A stretch of 64,000 nucleotides of DNA. Source: Aquipuribacter nitratireducens (GTDB taxonomy: Bacteria; Actinomycetota; Actinomycetes; Actinomycetales; JBBAYJ01). The translations under genes and the position numbers were made by a program. Numbering within the stretch: the stretch's first letter is position 1; the number at the start of each line of letters is the position of its first letter. Positions 45,977 to 56,682 of this stretch are shown here, piece after piece. The DNA lies in assembly GCF_037860835.1 (NCBI RefSeq), contig NZ_JBBEOG010000006.1:62001-126000 (forward strand). The letters run 5' to 3'. The notes beneath the pieces are model-generated. The model saw only the letters and a program-made list of their open reading frames with translations. It did not search any database and was not told the DNA's origin.

Positions 45977-46911
45977 CCGGCCAGCGTACGGTCGCCCGCG
46001 TCCACCGACCGGCGTTCCGCGTCGAGCAGCGACCGCTTGACCGCGAGGCCCCACCGGTAGCCGGCGAGCGACCCGTCGGCGCGGACGACGCGGTGGCACG
46101 GGACGACGAGGGCGACAGGGTTCGTCGCGCACGCCCGGGCGACCGCGCGGACGCTCGTGGGACGCCCGACGGCGGCGGCGACCTCCGTGTACGTGCGCGT
46201 CTCGCCGGCGGGGATCTCCTGCAGCGCCTCCCACACGCGGGCCTGGAACGCGGTCCCGGCGACGTCGAGGGGCAGCCCGGCCCTCGCGGCGGGGCCGAGG
46301 GGACGCCCGTCGGCGAGCTCTCGGACCGCGTCGAGGACGTGGACGAGGGCGGCGTCGTCGCGGACCAGCTCGGCGTGCGGCAGCTCGGCCGCCACCTCGT
46401 CGAGCAGGCGAGGCACGTCGGCCTCCCCGTCGGCCGCGACGCGGACCGCGCATATCCCGTCCGGGCTCACGACGACGAGCACCGCCCCCACCGCGGTCGC
46501 CGTCCACGACCACTGCAGCCGCCGGCCGGGCCCGCCCCGGGCGTACTCGGCGGGGCTCATGCCGAGCCGGCGGCCGACCTCCTCGTAGAAGCCCCGCGCC
46601 GAGCCGTAGCCCGCCTCCCACACGGCGTCGGTGACGGACCCGCGCGCGCCGCGCAGCACCTCGCGCGCCCTGCCGGTGCGCACGGCACGGCCGTACTGGA
46701 GCGCACCGACCCCGAGGACGGCCGCGAACGCGCGGTGCAGCTGCCGGGTGCTGCAGGCGGCGACCCGGGCGAGCTCCACGGCGGGGACCGGACCGCCGGT
46801 GTCGTCGAGGACGCGGCACGCGACGGCGACGCGCCGTCGGTCCTCCGCGGTGCCGCCGACGGCCCTGTCGGGTCCTGCTGCCGCGCTGTCCACACCCACC
46901 TCCGCACTCAC
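45973..46911 (-). CDS. AraC HTH-methylated-DNA--cysteine methyltransferase fusion (Ada-like)
   Basis: About 312 residues. Residues ~30-125 are an AraC-type HTH (LARVAACSTRQLHRAFAAVLGVGALQYGRAVRTGRAREVL, GYGSARGFYEEVGRRLGMSPAEYA). Residues ~135-305 are an O6-alkylguanine transferase with RVWEALQEIPAGETRTYTEVA and the acceptor Cys in VVPCHRVV near 272. The zinc/methylphosphotriester domain of classical Ada is missing, so a methyl-sensing switch through that Cys is not expected. The GTG at 46911 is used; a later GTG (46893) is possible. It is divergent from the sugar phosphorylase gene. Confidence 0.9.
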   Translation of the reverse strand: MSAEVGVDSAAAGPDRAVGGTAEDRRRVAVACRVLDDTGGPVPAVELARVAACSTRQLHRAFAAVLGVGALQYGRAVRTGRAREVLRGARGSVTDAVWEAGYGSARGFYEEVGRRLGMSPAEYARGGPGRRLQWSWTATAVGAVLVVVSPDGICAVRVAADGEADVPRLLDEVAAELPHAELVRDDAALVHVLDAVRELADGRPLGPAARAGLPLDVAGTAFQARVWEALQEIPAGETRTYTEVAAAVGRPTSVRAVARACATNPVALVVPCHRVVRADGSLAGYRWGLAVKRSLLDAERRSVDAGDRTLAG

Positions 46912-46970
46912 ACCCCCGACGGTAGGCCGGGCGTCCGGGCGATCCCTCCCGATCCGTGCCGTGATCCGAC

Positions 46971-47000
46971 TTGACCCGGGGCCCGTGCGTGCCGTTACCT
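46971..47000 (+). promoter_or_regulatory. Possible promoter for the sugar phosphorylase gene
   Basis: TTGACC at 46971-46976 and TTACCT at 46995-47000 are separated by 18 bases and lie about 55 bases upstream of the ATG. They match a sigma-70-like promoter moderately. No ribosome-binding site is obvious before that ATG. Confidence 0.35.
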
Positions 47001-47054
47001 CTTCGGTGACCCCCCTTCTCGCACCGCCGCAGCCGCACGGGACACCGACGTAAC

Positions 47055-48830
47055 ATGCCTGAAACATCGACCGGCCGTGCCGTGCTGCCCGCCGCACCCG
47101 TCCGCCGCGGACCCTCCCCGCTCGCGGCGCGCCGACGCCACCTGCTGACGCGCCTGTACGACGGCGTGCTCGACGGGGCCGCGCTGACGGCGACGGCGGA
47201 CCGGCTCGAGGCGCTGCTCGCCGCCGCACCGCGCACCACACCGACCCGGCCGCTCGACGAGACCGACGCCTGGCTCATCGCCTACCCCGACCACGTGCAG
47301 GACAGCAGCGGCGCGCGCAGCCCGCTCGCCGCGCTCGCGGACCTCGTCGACGCCCACCTGTCGCCCGCCGTGACGGGCGTCCACACCCTGCCCCTGCACC
47401 CGTCGAGCTCCGACGGCGGCTTCGCCGTCATGGACCACGCGGAGGTCGACCCCGCGTACGGCTCGGCGCAGGACGTCCGCCGGCTCGCCGCCGGCGCCAC
47501 GTGGATGGCCGACGCCGTCGTCAACCACGTCTCCGCGCAGGGGACGTGGTTCACGCGCTGGCTCGCCGGCGACCCCGCGTACGCCGGGTTCTTCCGCGAG
47601 CTGGACGCCGGGACGCCGACCACGGCGGTGACGCGTCCCCGCACGAGCCCCCTGCGGACGGTCGTCACCCGCGGGGACGGGCGCGAGGTGGGGGTGTGGA
47701 CGACCTTCTCCCCCGACCAGGTCGACCTCGACTACCGCGAGCCCCGGGTCCTCCTCGCGATGGTCGAGGTGCTGCTGCGCTACGTCGCGCAGGGCGCCCG
47801 GGCGATCCGCCTCGACGCCGTCGGGTTCGCGTGGAAGGACCCGGCGACACCCTCGCTCAACCTGCCCCGCACCCACGTGCTCGTCCAGCTGTTCCGCGCG
47901 TGCCTCGACGCCGTCGACCCCGGTCTCGTCCTCGTGACCGAGACCAACGTCCCCCACGCGGAGAACGTCGCGTACCTCGGCCTCGACGGGGAGCGGGAGG
48001 CCCAGGCGGTCTACCAGTTCGCCCTGCCCCCGCTCACCCTCGACGCGTTCGTCGGGGGTGACGCCACGCGGCTCAAGGAGTGGGCCCGCGCGCTGTGGTT
48101 CCCCGGCGACGGCCGCACGTACCTCACGTTCCTCGCCAGCCACGACGGGATCGGCGTCCGCGCCGTCGAGGGGCTGCTCGACGACGCGGCCCTCGACCGG
48201 CTCGTCGCCGCCACGCAGCGCGCCGGCGGGCGCGTCAACGCCCGCTCGTGCGCCGACGGCTCGACCCGGCCGTACGAGCTCGCCGTGTCGTGGGCCGCGG
48301 TCATGGGCGCCGGCCACGACGAGGCGACGGCCCTGCGCCGGCACGTGTCGTCGTACGCCCTCGCCCTCGCCCTGCGCGGTGTACCGCTGCTGTACCTGGG
48401 GGCGCTGCTCGGCGCCGGCAACGACGAGGCGACGTTCGACCGGACGGGACACGCGCGCGACCTCAACCGCATGCGCTTCGACGCCGACGACCTCGAGCTG
48501 CTCCTCACGTCGCCGGGCACGCGCGAGGCCGCCTCGCTGGGGGCGATCAGCGAGCTGCTCCACCTGCGGCGCGCCCACGCCGCCTTCTCCCCCGACGCCG
48601 CGCAGGTCGTCCAGGGTGACGACCCGGCGCTCGTCGTCGTCGAGCGGGTGCCGGACCACGGCTGCCGCGCCGTCGTCGCCGTCAACGTCTCCGGCTCCCC
48701 GGTGCCGCTGGAGCTGCCCGAGGGCCGCTGGGCGCGAGTCGACTCCGGTGCGGACCGGCGCGGGGCCGCGCAGGCCGCCGGCGAGCCGCTCGCCGCGTAC
48801 GGGAACGCCTGGTTCGTCGAGGTGCGCTGA
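47055..48830 (+). CDS. GH13 sugar phosphorylase (sucrose/glucosylglycerate phosphorylase type)
   Basis: A 591-residue GH13_18-type phosphorylase. LPLHPSSSDGGFAVMDH, AIRLDAVGF with the nucleophile Asp254, VTETNVPHAENVAYLG with the acid/base Glu296, and FLASHDGIG with Asp364 are all present. The family releases glucose 1-phosphate from sucrose, glucosylglycerate or glucosylglycerol. The glucosylglycerate branch seems as likely as sucrose for an actinomycete, but specificity cannot be read here. The ATG at 47055 begins a short variable leader. It is divergent from the Ada-like gene; a P450 gene follows 41 bases later. Confidence 0.9.
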   Translation: MPETSTGRAVLPAAPVRRGPSPLAARRRHLLTRLYDGVLDGAALTATADRLEALLAAAPRTTPTRPLDETDAWLIAYPDHVQDSSGARSPLAALADLVDAHLSPAVTGVHTLPLHPSSSDGGFAVMDHAEVDPAYGSAQDVRRLAAGATWMADAVVNHVSAQGTWFTRWLAGDPAYAGFFRELDAGTPTTAVTRPRTSPLRTVVTRGDGREVGVWTTFSPDQVDLDYREPRVLLAMVEVLLRYVAQGARAIRLDAVGFAWKDPATPSLNLPRTHVLVQLFRACLDAVDPGLVLVTETNVPHAENVAYLGLDGEREAQAVYQFALPPLTLDAFVGGDATRLKEWARALWFPGDGRTYLTFLASHDGIGVRAVEGLLDDAALDRLVAATQRAGGRVNARSCADGSTRPYELAVSWAAVMGAGHDEATALRRHVSSYALALALRGVPLLYLGALLGAGNDEATFDRTGHARDLNRMRFDADDLELLLTSPGTREAASLGAISELLHLRRAHAAFSPDAAQVVQGDDPALVVVERVPDHGCRAVVAVNVSGSPVPLELPEGRWARVDSGADRRGAAQAAGEPLAAYGNAWFVEVR

Positions 48831-48871
48831 CGCGAGCGCTTCACCTGCCGTCCCCGGGGTAGGTCAGGGGC

Positions 48872-50278
48872 ATGACCCCTGAGCACGTCGACCACCTCGA
48901 CCCCGCCGCCGCTGACGCCGCCGCACGGGCTGCCGCCCACGAACCGCCGTCCCCCGGCGAGGCGGCGGAGGAGCTGCCCGTCGCGTCCGCTGCCGACACC
49001 GCACGCGCCCTCGCCCAGGTCGTCCTGCCCGTCGCGGCGCGGGGGGCGATCACACGGCGGCCCCGCGTCGTCGGGGCGCTCGACCGGGTCGACGCGGACG
49101 CGCGCGCCGTCACCGTCATGCAGCACCTGCGGGACCGATACGGGCCGGGCCCGGTCCAGCTGCGGCTCGGGGCGCGCCGGGTCGCGCTCGTCCTCGACCC
49201 GTCCGACGTGCACCGGGTCCTCGACGGCACGCCCGAGCCGTTCCGAGCCGACACCCGCGAGAAGCGACCGGCCCTCGGCCACTTCCAGCCCGAGGGCGTG
49301 CTCGCCTCCGACCCGGGGCAGCGCGAGGTGCGCCGACCCTTCAACGAGGCCGTCCTGCAGTCCGGTCGCACCGTCCACGAGATCGGCGACCGGACCCGGG
49401 ACGTCGTCCGCGAGGAGGTGGCGGGTCTGCGGGAGCAGCTGCGCCACGACGACGTCCTCGACTTCGACCGCCTCGTCCGCACGTGGTGGCGGGTCGTGCG
49501 ACGGGTCGTGCTCGGCGACTCCGCGCGCGACGACGACGCCCTCACCGACCGGCTCCTGCGGCTGCGCCGGCACGGGAACTGGGCGTACCTGCGACCGGCG
49601 GACGCCGGGCTCCGTGATCGCTTCCTCACCGGTCTCGCCTCCCGGGTCGAGGCGGCGGAGGAGGGCAGCCTCGCCGCCGTCCTGCGCCGGACCCCGGCCC
49701 CACCCGGCACGGAACCGGTCCAGCAGGTGCCGCAGTGGCTGTTCGCGTTCGACGCGGCCGGCTGGGCGCTCGCCCGCGCCCTCGCGCTCGTGACGACGCA
49801 CGAGGGAGCGGCCGCGCGGCTGCGCGACGAGCTCGGGACGGCCCCCGACCTGCCGTACGGGCGGGCGTGCGTCCTGGAGTCCCTGCGGCTGTGGCCGACG
49901 ACGCCCGCCATCCTCCGGGACACCGACCGGGAGACGTCGTGGCGGGGGCGGACGATGCGGGCGGGCACCTCGGTCGTCGTCTTCGCACCGTTCTTCCACC
50001 GTGACGACGCGACGCTCCCCCAGGCCCACCGCTTCGCGCCGGAGCTCTGGCTGCGCGAGCGGGGGCACGACGAGCACCCCCTCGTGCCGTTCAGCGGCGG
50101 GACCGCCATCTGCCCCGGGCGCAACATCACGCTGCTCGTGACGAGCCAGGTGCTCGCACGGCTCGTCGAGGAGCACGACCTCGAGCTCCTCGACCGGTCG
50201 GGGCTGTCCGACGGCCCGCTGCCGGGCACGCTCGACCCGTTCGGGCTGCGCTTCCGCCCGCACCCCCTCGACGGCTGA
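48872..50278 (+). CDS. Cytochrome P450
   Basis: A 468-residue P450. The heme ligand is Cys414 in PFSGGTAICPGRN. The ExxR motif is Glu336-Arg339 (ESLRLWP). The I-helix reads FAFDAAGWALARAL: the acidic residue remains, but the usual oxygen-activating Thr is replaced by Ala. That suggests an atypical proton-delivery route or peroxide use. There is no signal or membrane segment; the first 60 residues are Ala/Asp-rich. No ferredoxin or reductase gene is adjacent. The substrate is unknown. Confidence 0.92.
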   Translation: MTPEHVDHLDPAAADAAARAAAHEPPSPGEAAEELPVASAADTARALAQVVLPVAARGAITRRPRVVGALDRVDADARAVTVMQHLRDRYGPGPVQLRLGARRVALVLDPSDVHRVLDGTPEPFRADTREKRPALGHFQPEGVLASDPGQREVRRPFNEAVLQSGRTVHEIGDRTRDVVREEVAGLREQLRHDDVLDFDRLVRTWWRVVRRVVLGDSARDDDALTDRLLRLRRHGNWAYLRPADAGLRDRFLTGLASRVEAAEEGSLAAVLRRTPAPPGTEPVQQVPQWLFAFDAAGWALARALALVTTHEGAAARLRDELGTAPDLPYGRACVLESLRLWPTTPAILRDTDRETSWRGRTMRAGTSVVVFAPFFHRDDATLPQAHRFAPELWLRERGHDEHPLVPFSGGTAICPGRNITLLVTSQVLARLVEEHDLELLDRSGLSDGPLPGTLDPFGLRFRPHPLDG

Positions 50279-50320
50279 GCGAGGAGGAGTGGACCGCCCG
50301 AGCGCGGGTACCCGGCCGCC

Positions 50321-50509
50321 ATGGCCAACGCGATCGAGGTCCAGAAGTACCTGTCCGGCGTCGACTACCCGGCCGGACGCGACGCCCTCGTGCGGCGTGC
50401 CCGTGACAACGGCGCACCGGACGAGGTCGTCGAGGAGCTCCAGGGCATCGCCGACCGGGAGTACGACGGCCCGAGCGGCGTCAGCGAACAGCTGAGCGGG
50501 CAGAACTGA
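50321..50509 (+). CDS. DUF2795 small protein
   Basis: A 62-residue DUF2795 protein. The whole chain fits the family: EVQKYLSGVDYPAGRDALVRRARDNGAPDEVVEELQGI followed by DREYDGPSGVSEQL. Members are common in actinobacteria and cyanobacteria and have no assigned role. It follows the P450 gene by 42 bases and ends 28 bases from the convergent RNase III-like gene, with a 12-base palindrome CTCGGC-GCCGAG (50514-50525) between. Confidence 0.88.
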   Translation: MANAIEVQKYLSGVDYPAGRDALVRRARDNGAPDEVVEELQGIADREYDGPSGVSEQLSGQN

Positions 50510-50537
50510 GTCCCTCGGCGCCGAGCCGGGGAGGCGC

Positions 50538-51311
50538 TCACCAGAGCCGGCCGGCCTCGAGGACGCCCGCCTCGAGGCCGGCCGTCACCGCCACGAGCCC
50601 CACCCGCGCCTGGACGTGGTCGAGGACGTGCCGTGGCGGCCCGCCGCAGCCGGGCAGCCAGCCGAGGTCCTCGGCCACCTGCAGCACCCGCTCGCCGTCG
50701 AGCAGGAGCGCGCGCACGTCGCTGAGCCGGCCCTCGTCGGCGTCGGCGAGGTCGTCGCGTGCGTACGCGTGGTCGGCGGCGGACAGCTCGCAGACGTAGG
50801 CGCCGACGTGGGCGGGCGGCCCGAGCCCGTCGCACCGCAGAGCCGCCGCACGGTCGGCGAGCTCCGGCCGGGGACCCACCTCAACGACGTCGACGGCGTC
50901 GTGGACGAGGCGACGCACGACGGTCGCCGCTGCCTGCGCGCCGACGTGCCAGCCGGCCCCGACGCACGTCTCGACCGTGTCGGCGAGCCGCTCGGGGCCG
51001 GCGGGCCAGTCGAGCAGGTCCGGCAGACCCGCGTTCACCGCGGCCGGCGCGAGCACGGCGTCGGACACGAGGTCCTCCAAGCGGCGGTCCGCGCAGCAGG
51101 CCGGGTCGCCCCAGCGGTGCAGGGCGAGCACGGCATCGAGGGCCGAGTCGCCCTGCCACTCCAGGCGCTGGAACGCCCGGCCCCGCGGGTCGAGGACGAG
51201 CGCGGCGTCCGCGTCGGCGACGACGACACCGAGGACCGCCGCGACCCGCGAACGGTCGGTCGCGTCGACCCCGCGGCGCAGCGGCCCGGTCCGGCTGCCC
51301 TCGCTCACCAC
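50538..51311 (-). CDS. Divergent RNase III-like protein
   Basis: A 257-residue protein, not annotated by an obvious full-length family. Residues ~48-125 resemble the RNase III catalytic domain: FQRLEWQGDSALDAVL corresponds to the NERLEFLGDSVL signature, and LADTVETCVGAGW to the ADxxEAxxGA motif. All four acidic metal ligands are kept (Glu51, Asp55, Asp111, Glu114). There is no double-stranded-RNA-binding domain; instead a ~130-residue Asp/Leu-rich C-terminal half of unknown fold follows. It starts with GTG (51311, or 51308) 7 bases after the AAA ATPase gene, suggesting one operon. Assignment by motif only. Confidence 0.6.
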   Translation of the reverse strand: MVSEGSRTGPLRRGVDATDRSRVAAVLGVVVADADAALVLDPRGRAFQRLEWQGDSALDAVLALHRWGDPACCADRRLEDLVSDAVLAPAAVNAGLPDLLDWPAGPERLADTVETCVGAGWHVGAQAAATVVRRLVHDAVDVVEVGPRPELADRAAALRCDGLGPPAHVGAYVCELSAADHAYARDDLADADEGRLSDVRALLLDGERVLQVAEDLGWLPGCGGPPRHVLDHVQARVGLVAVTAGLEAGVLEAGRLW

Positions 51312-51318
51312 CCGCTGT

Positions 51319-52749
51319 TCACCAGCCGTCCTCGACGCCGAGCCGCTCGTCCGGGTCGCCGTCCTCGTCCGTGATGCCGAGCAGGACCCGGGTGATCCGC
51401 TCGCCGCTCGCGAGGAGCTCCGACAGGGCTGCCCTGACGTGGTCGGCCGACACGAGCTCCAGGGGCGCGGTCTCCGTGAGGCTCTCGAGGACCGCTCGAC
51501 GGATCAGCTCCTTGAGGAACGCGGCCGTCACCCCGTCCGTTCGTTCGACGACCTCGGCGACGTCGGCCTCTGCCAGGCGGAGGGGGACGCCCCGCGAGTA
51601 GAGCTCGAGGAGCCGGCGGCGGGCCTCGGCGTCCGGCAGACCGATCTCGACGGCCACGTCGACCCGACCCGGACGTGCGGCGAGCGCCGGCTCCAGCAGG
51701 TCCGCGCGGTTCGTCGTCAGCAGGAACAGCAGGTCGGCGTCCGCGGCGGCGCCGTCCATGGCGTCGAGCAGCTCGAAGAGCACCGGGTTCGCGCCGGGGC
51801 CGAAGCCGCGGTCCTCGGCCACGAGGTCGACGTCCTCGAGCACGACGACCGTCGGCTGCAGCTGCCGGGCCAGCCCGGCCACTGCTCCGATGAGGTGCAT
51901 CGACCGGCCCGACAGCAGCAGGACGGTGCAGCCGGTCATGCGACCGACGACGTACCGCGTCGTGTGCGTCTTGCCGGTCCCTGGCGGGCCAAAGAGCAGC
52001 AGCCCGCGCTTGAGGTGCTGCCCGGCGGCGCGCAGGGAGTCGCGGTGGGCGGCGACGTCGACCGTATGCCGCTCGATGCGCTGCAGCACCGTCTCGGGGA
52101 GCACGACGTCGTCGCGCTCGGTGAGCGGCAGCTCGGCGAAGGCCAGCGCCAGCTCGCCGGAGTCGCTGGTCCCGAGCTCCAGCACGTGGCCCCGGAAGAC
52201 GTTGTGGTGCGCACGCAGCCCGTCCAGCTCGGCGAGGACCGCCTGCGCGTCCGCCACCGCGAGGCCGGCGACCTCCAGGGAGAGGGTCGGCTCCTGGTGG
52301 GGGACGGGTCCACGGAGCATCAGGACGTAGTTGCCACGGTCGTCCTCGACGAGGACGAGTGCCGACTGCAGGCACGCGTGGGTGCGGCCCGGGCCGCTCG
52401 GCAGGTCGACGAGCGGTGGCGCCGACAGCCGCACCGGGGGCAGCCCCTCGCCGTCGAGGAGCTGCTGGAGGCCGATCGCCGCGTAGTGCGGCGGCACCGA
52501 CACGCCGTGGACGACGGCGGCGCGACCGGTGCGCTGCATCCAGTCCTCCAGGGCGAGCTGGAGGTTGACGTGCTCGAAGGGCGGCAGGGCGCGCGTCACG
52601 ACCGAGCGGTCGAGCCCGTGTGCACCGAGGTGCTCACCGACGAGCGACACCACGTGGCTCGCCCGTGCGCTGCCCCCACCGTGGACCCAGTCGAGGAAGC
52701 GGGTGAAGGCGACCGCGAACTCACGCGCCTCCTGCTCCGAGGCCGACAT
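51319..52749 (-). CDS. AAA family ATPase
   Basis: A 476-residue AAA protein. The first ~220 residues are an unrecognised domain ([33 protein letters not shown]; a middle beta-rich part LMLRGP, SLEVAGL). The AAA module has Walker [13 protein letters not shown] near 254-265, Walker [11 protein letters not shown], sensor [22 protein letters not shown] and a C-terminal lid. The architecture resembles stand-alone CDC48/Bcs1-like ATPases. The ATG at 52749 is preceded by AAGGGGGG. It is divergent from ureA and precedes the RNase III-like gene. Confidence 0.88.
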   Translation of the reverse strand: MSASEQEAREFAVAFTRFLDWVHGGGSARASHVVSLVGEHLGAHGLDRSVVTRALPPFEHVNLQLALEDWMQRTGRAAVVHGVSVPPHYAAIGLQQLLDGEGLPPVRLSAPPLVDLPSGPGRTHACLQSALVLVEDDRGNYVLMLRGPVPHQEPTLSLEVAGLAVADAQAVLAELDGLRAHHNVFRGHVLELGTSDSGELALAFAELPLTERDDVVLPETVLQRIERHTVDVAAHRDSLRAAGQHLKRGLLLFGPPGTGKTHTTRYVVGRMTGCTVLLLSGRSMHLIGAVAGLARQLQPTVVVLEDVDLVAEDRGFGPGANPVLFELLDAMDGAAADADLLFLLTTNRADLLEPALAARPGRVDVAVEIGLPDAEARRRLLELYSRGVPLRLAEADVAEVVERTDGVTAAFLKELIRRAVLESLTETAPLELVSADHVRAALSELLASGERITRVLLGITDEDGDPDERLGVEDGW

Positions 52750-52803
52750 CGCTCTACCCCCCTTCCCGCTGCGGTGGTCGCCGCGGCAGCCATACGGTGG
52801 CAC

Positions 52804-52819
52804 GAAACACGGGCGAAAC
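52804..52819 (+). promoter_or_regulatory. GlnR-like element upstream of urease genes
   Basis: GAAAC-N6-GAAAC: the two pentamers are at 52804-52808 and 52815-52819. Actinobacterial GlnR boxes alternate GTnAC and GAAAC half-sites with 6-base spacers, so this is half-conserved. Its place in the ureA upstream region fits nitrogen control. Confidence 0.45.
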
Positions 52820-52837
52820 CCGGGTCGGGTTGACTCC

Positions 52838-52851
52838 CGCCACCGGTGGCG
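52838..52851. promoter_or_regulatory. 14-base perfect palindrome before ureA
   Basis: CGCCACC-GGTGGCG lies 17 bases upstream of the ureA ATG and just ahead of its GAGGAG ribosome-binding site. It could be an operator or a leader hairpin that controls access to the site. Confidence 0.5.
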
Positions 52852-52868
52852 AGGCACGAGGAGCGTCG

Positions 52869-53186
52869 ATGCACCTGAGTCCGCACGAGCAGGAACGGCT
52901 GCTCGTCTCCTACGCCGCCGAGCTCGCGTGGCGCCGCCGCGGTCGCGGCCTGCTCCTCAACCACCCGGAAGCCGTCGCCGTCATCACGTCGGCGGTGCTC
53001 GAGGGCGCCCGCGACGGGCGCAGCGTCCAGGACCTCATGCAGACGGGCCGTGAGGTGCTCGCCCGCGACGACGTCATGCCGGGCGTCGCCGAGCTCGTCG
53101 GCGAGGTGCAGGTGGAGGCCACGTTCCCGGACGGGACCAAGCTCGTCACCGTCCACGACCCGATCGTGCTGGAGACGCGGCCGTGA
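52869..53186 (+). CDS. ureA: Urease subunit gamma
   Basis: The 105-residue gamma subunit of urease. It contains the family core [38 protein letters not shown] and MQTGREVL...[31 protein letters not shown]. The ATG at 52869 has GAGGAG five bases upstream. It is the first gene of ureABCFGD and overlaps ureB by four bases. The gamma, beta and alpha subunits are separate proteins here, as in most bacteria. Confidence 0.97.
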   Translation: MHLSPHEQERLLVSYAAELAWRRRGRGLLLNHPEAVAVITSAVLEGARDGRSVQDLMQTGREVLARDDVMPGVAELVGEVQVEATFPDGTKLVTVHDPIVLETRP

Positions 53187-53514
53187 CCGGGCACGTCGTC
53201 CCGGGCGAGGTGTGGCCGGCCGAGGGGTCGCTCGAGCTCAACGAGGGCCGGCCCGTCACCGAGCTCGAGGTCGTCAACACCGGCGACCGGCCCGTGCAGG
53301 TCGGCAGCCACTTCCACCTCGCGCAGGCCAACGCGGCGCTCGCGATGGACCGCGACGCCGCGTACGGGCAACGCCTCGACGTGCCGGCCGGAACGTCCGT
53401 GCGGTTCGAGCCGGGCGTGCCGCAGACCGTGCGGGTGGTCCCGCTCGGCGGCGCGCGGTACGTCGGCGGACTGCAGGGGGACGCTCCCGGGCACCTGGAC
53501 GGAGGCCCCGCCTG

Positions 53515-53515
<1 letters not shown>
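53183..53515 (+). CDS. ureB: Urease subunit beta
   Basis: The 110-residue beta subunit of urease. [29 protein letters not shown] and the [27 protein letters not shown] block are diagnostic. Its GTG overlaps the ureA stop (GTGA) and its stop overlaps the ureC ATG by one base (TGATG). Stoichiometric co-translation of the three structural subunits is thus expected. Confidence 0.97.
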
Positions 53516-55251
<1,736 letters not shown>

Positions 55252-55275
55252 TGGTCGTGCCCGGATGACGACACG

Positions 55276-55941
55276 ATGACGAGCGCGCTCGCCCTGCTGC
55301 TGGGCGACGGGCGGCTGCCGACCGGCGGGCACGTCCACTCCGGCGGGCTCGAGCAGGCGCGGTCCGACGGCCGGCTCACCGGCCTCGCGGACCTGGAGGG
55401 CTGGCTGCGGCGGCGGCTCCGGACGAGCGCGGCCGTGGCCGCCGGGGTCGCCGCGGCCGCCTGCGTGGCACCTCACCGGTACGCGGACCTCGACGCCGAG
55501 ACCGACGCGCGCACCCCGTCCCCGGCGCAGCGGGAGGCGTCCCGCTCGCAGGGCCGGGGGCTGCTGCGGCTGGCCGCCGCGACCTGGCCGGACACCGGAC
55601 CACCCGGCGGGTGGTCGGCGCTCGGTCGGCGCCCGCACCACGCGGTCGCTCTCGGCGTCGCGGCGGCCGCGGCGGGACTGGGACCCACGGACGCGGCCGC
55701 GGCCGCGGTCTACCTGGCCGTGTCGGGTCCGGCGGGGGCCGCGCAGCGGCTCCTCGCCCTCGACCCGGTCGCAGTCGCCGCGCTGACCGCCCGGCTGGCG
55801 GCGGAGATGGACGGCGTCGTCGCGACCGCCGTCGCGGCCGCCGCCGGGCCGCTGCACGACCTGCCGTCCCCGTCCGACCCGCTCCTCGACGTCCTCGCCG
55901 AGCGCCACGCCGCCGCCCCCGACCGGCTGTTCGCCTCGTGA
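55276..55941 (+). CDS. ureF: Urease accessory protein UreF
   Basis: A 221-residue all-helical nickel-insertion accessory protein. GDGRLPTGGHVHSGGLEQA near residue 10 and the later SQGRGLLRLAAATWP and HHAVALGVAAAAAGL segments match actinobacterial UreF. It forms the UreF-UreD(H)-UreG activation complex. It starts 24 bases after ureC. No ureE (nickel chaperone) is found between ureC and ureF. Confidence 0.92.
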   Translation: MTSALALLLGDGRLPTGGHVHSGGLEQARSDGRLTGLADLEGWLRRRLRTSAAVAAGVAAAACVAPHRYADLDAETDARTPSPAQREASRSQGRGLLRLAAATWPDTGPPGGWSALGRRPHHAVALGVAAAAAGLGPTDAAAAAVYLAVSGPAGAAQRLLALDPVAVAALTARLAAEMDGVVATAVAAAAGPLHDLPSPSDPLLDVLAERHAAAPDRLFAS

Positions 55942-55989
55942 CCCCGCCCGCCCGTCCCGTCGACAGGAACGCAGACATGAGGAGGACCT

Positions 55990-56682
55990 GTGTCCGGTGA
56001 CCACAGCCACGACCCGCACGAGCACCTGACCCACGACGGGCCGGTGCGCATCGGCATCGGCGGGCCCGTCGGCTCCGGCAAGACCGCGCTCGTCGCGGCG
56101 CTGTGCCGCACCCTCGGGCAGGAGCTGTCGCTCGCGGTCGTGACGAACGACATCTACACGACCGAGGACGCCGACTTCCTGCGCCGCAACGCCGTCCTGC
56201 CCGACGAGCGCATCGCCGCGGTCCGCACGGGGTGCTGTCCGCACACGGCGATCCGTGACGACATCACCGCGAACCTCGACGCCGTCGAGGACCTCGTCGC
56301 GACCGTGCCGGGGCTCGACCTCGTGCTCGTCGAGTCCGGTGGGGACAACCTCACCGCGTCCTTCAGCGCGGGGCTCGTCGACCGGCAGGTCTTCGTCGTC
56401 GACGTCGCCGGCGGCGACAAGGTGCCCCGCAAGGGCGGTCCCGGCGTCACGCTGTCGGACCTGCTCGTCGTCAACAAGACCGACCTCGCCCCGCTCGTCG
56501 GCGCGAGCCTCGACGTCATGCGCGACGACGCCGCCAGGGTGCGCGAGGACCGCCCGACGCTGCTGATCTCGCTGCGGGAGAACCCGAGCGGTGGGCCGGT
56601 CGCGGACTGGGTGCGCGGCCTCGTCGCCGAGCTGCGCGCGACCGGGCAGCGGGCCGGCCACGCGGACGGGCTCGTCGACTGA
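55990..56682 (+). CDS. ureG: Urease accessory GTPase UreG
   Basis: A 230-residue SIMIBI-class GTPase. Walker A is [13 protein letters not shown], the metal CPH motif is [11 protein letters not shown], and the nucleotide motifs ESGGDNL and VVNKTDL are intact. The N-terminus has six His ([15 protein letters not shown]), a metal-binding leader that may compensate for the lack of UreE. The GTG start has GAGGAGGA upstream. Its stop forms CTGA with the candidate ureD start. Confidence 0.96.
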   Translation: MSGDHSHDPHEHLTHDGPVRIGIGGPVGSGKTALVAALCRTLGQELSLAVVTNDIYTTEDADFLRRNAVLPDERIAAVRTGCCPHTAIRDDITANLDAVEDLVATVPGLDLVLVESGGDNLTASFSAGLVDRQVFVVDVAGGDKVPRKGGPGVTLSDLLVVNKTDLAPLVGASLDVMRDDAARVREDRPTLLISLRENPSGGPVADWVRGLVAELRATGQRAGHADGLVD

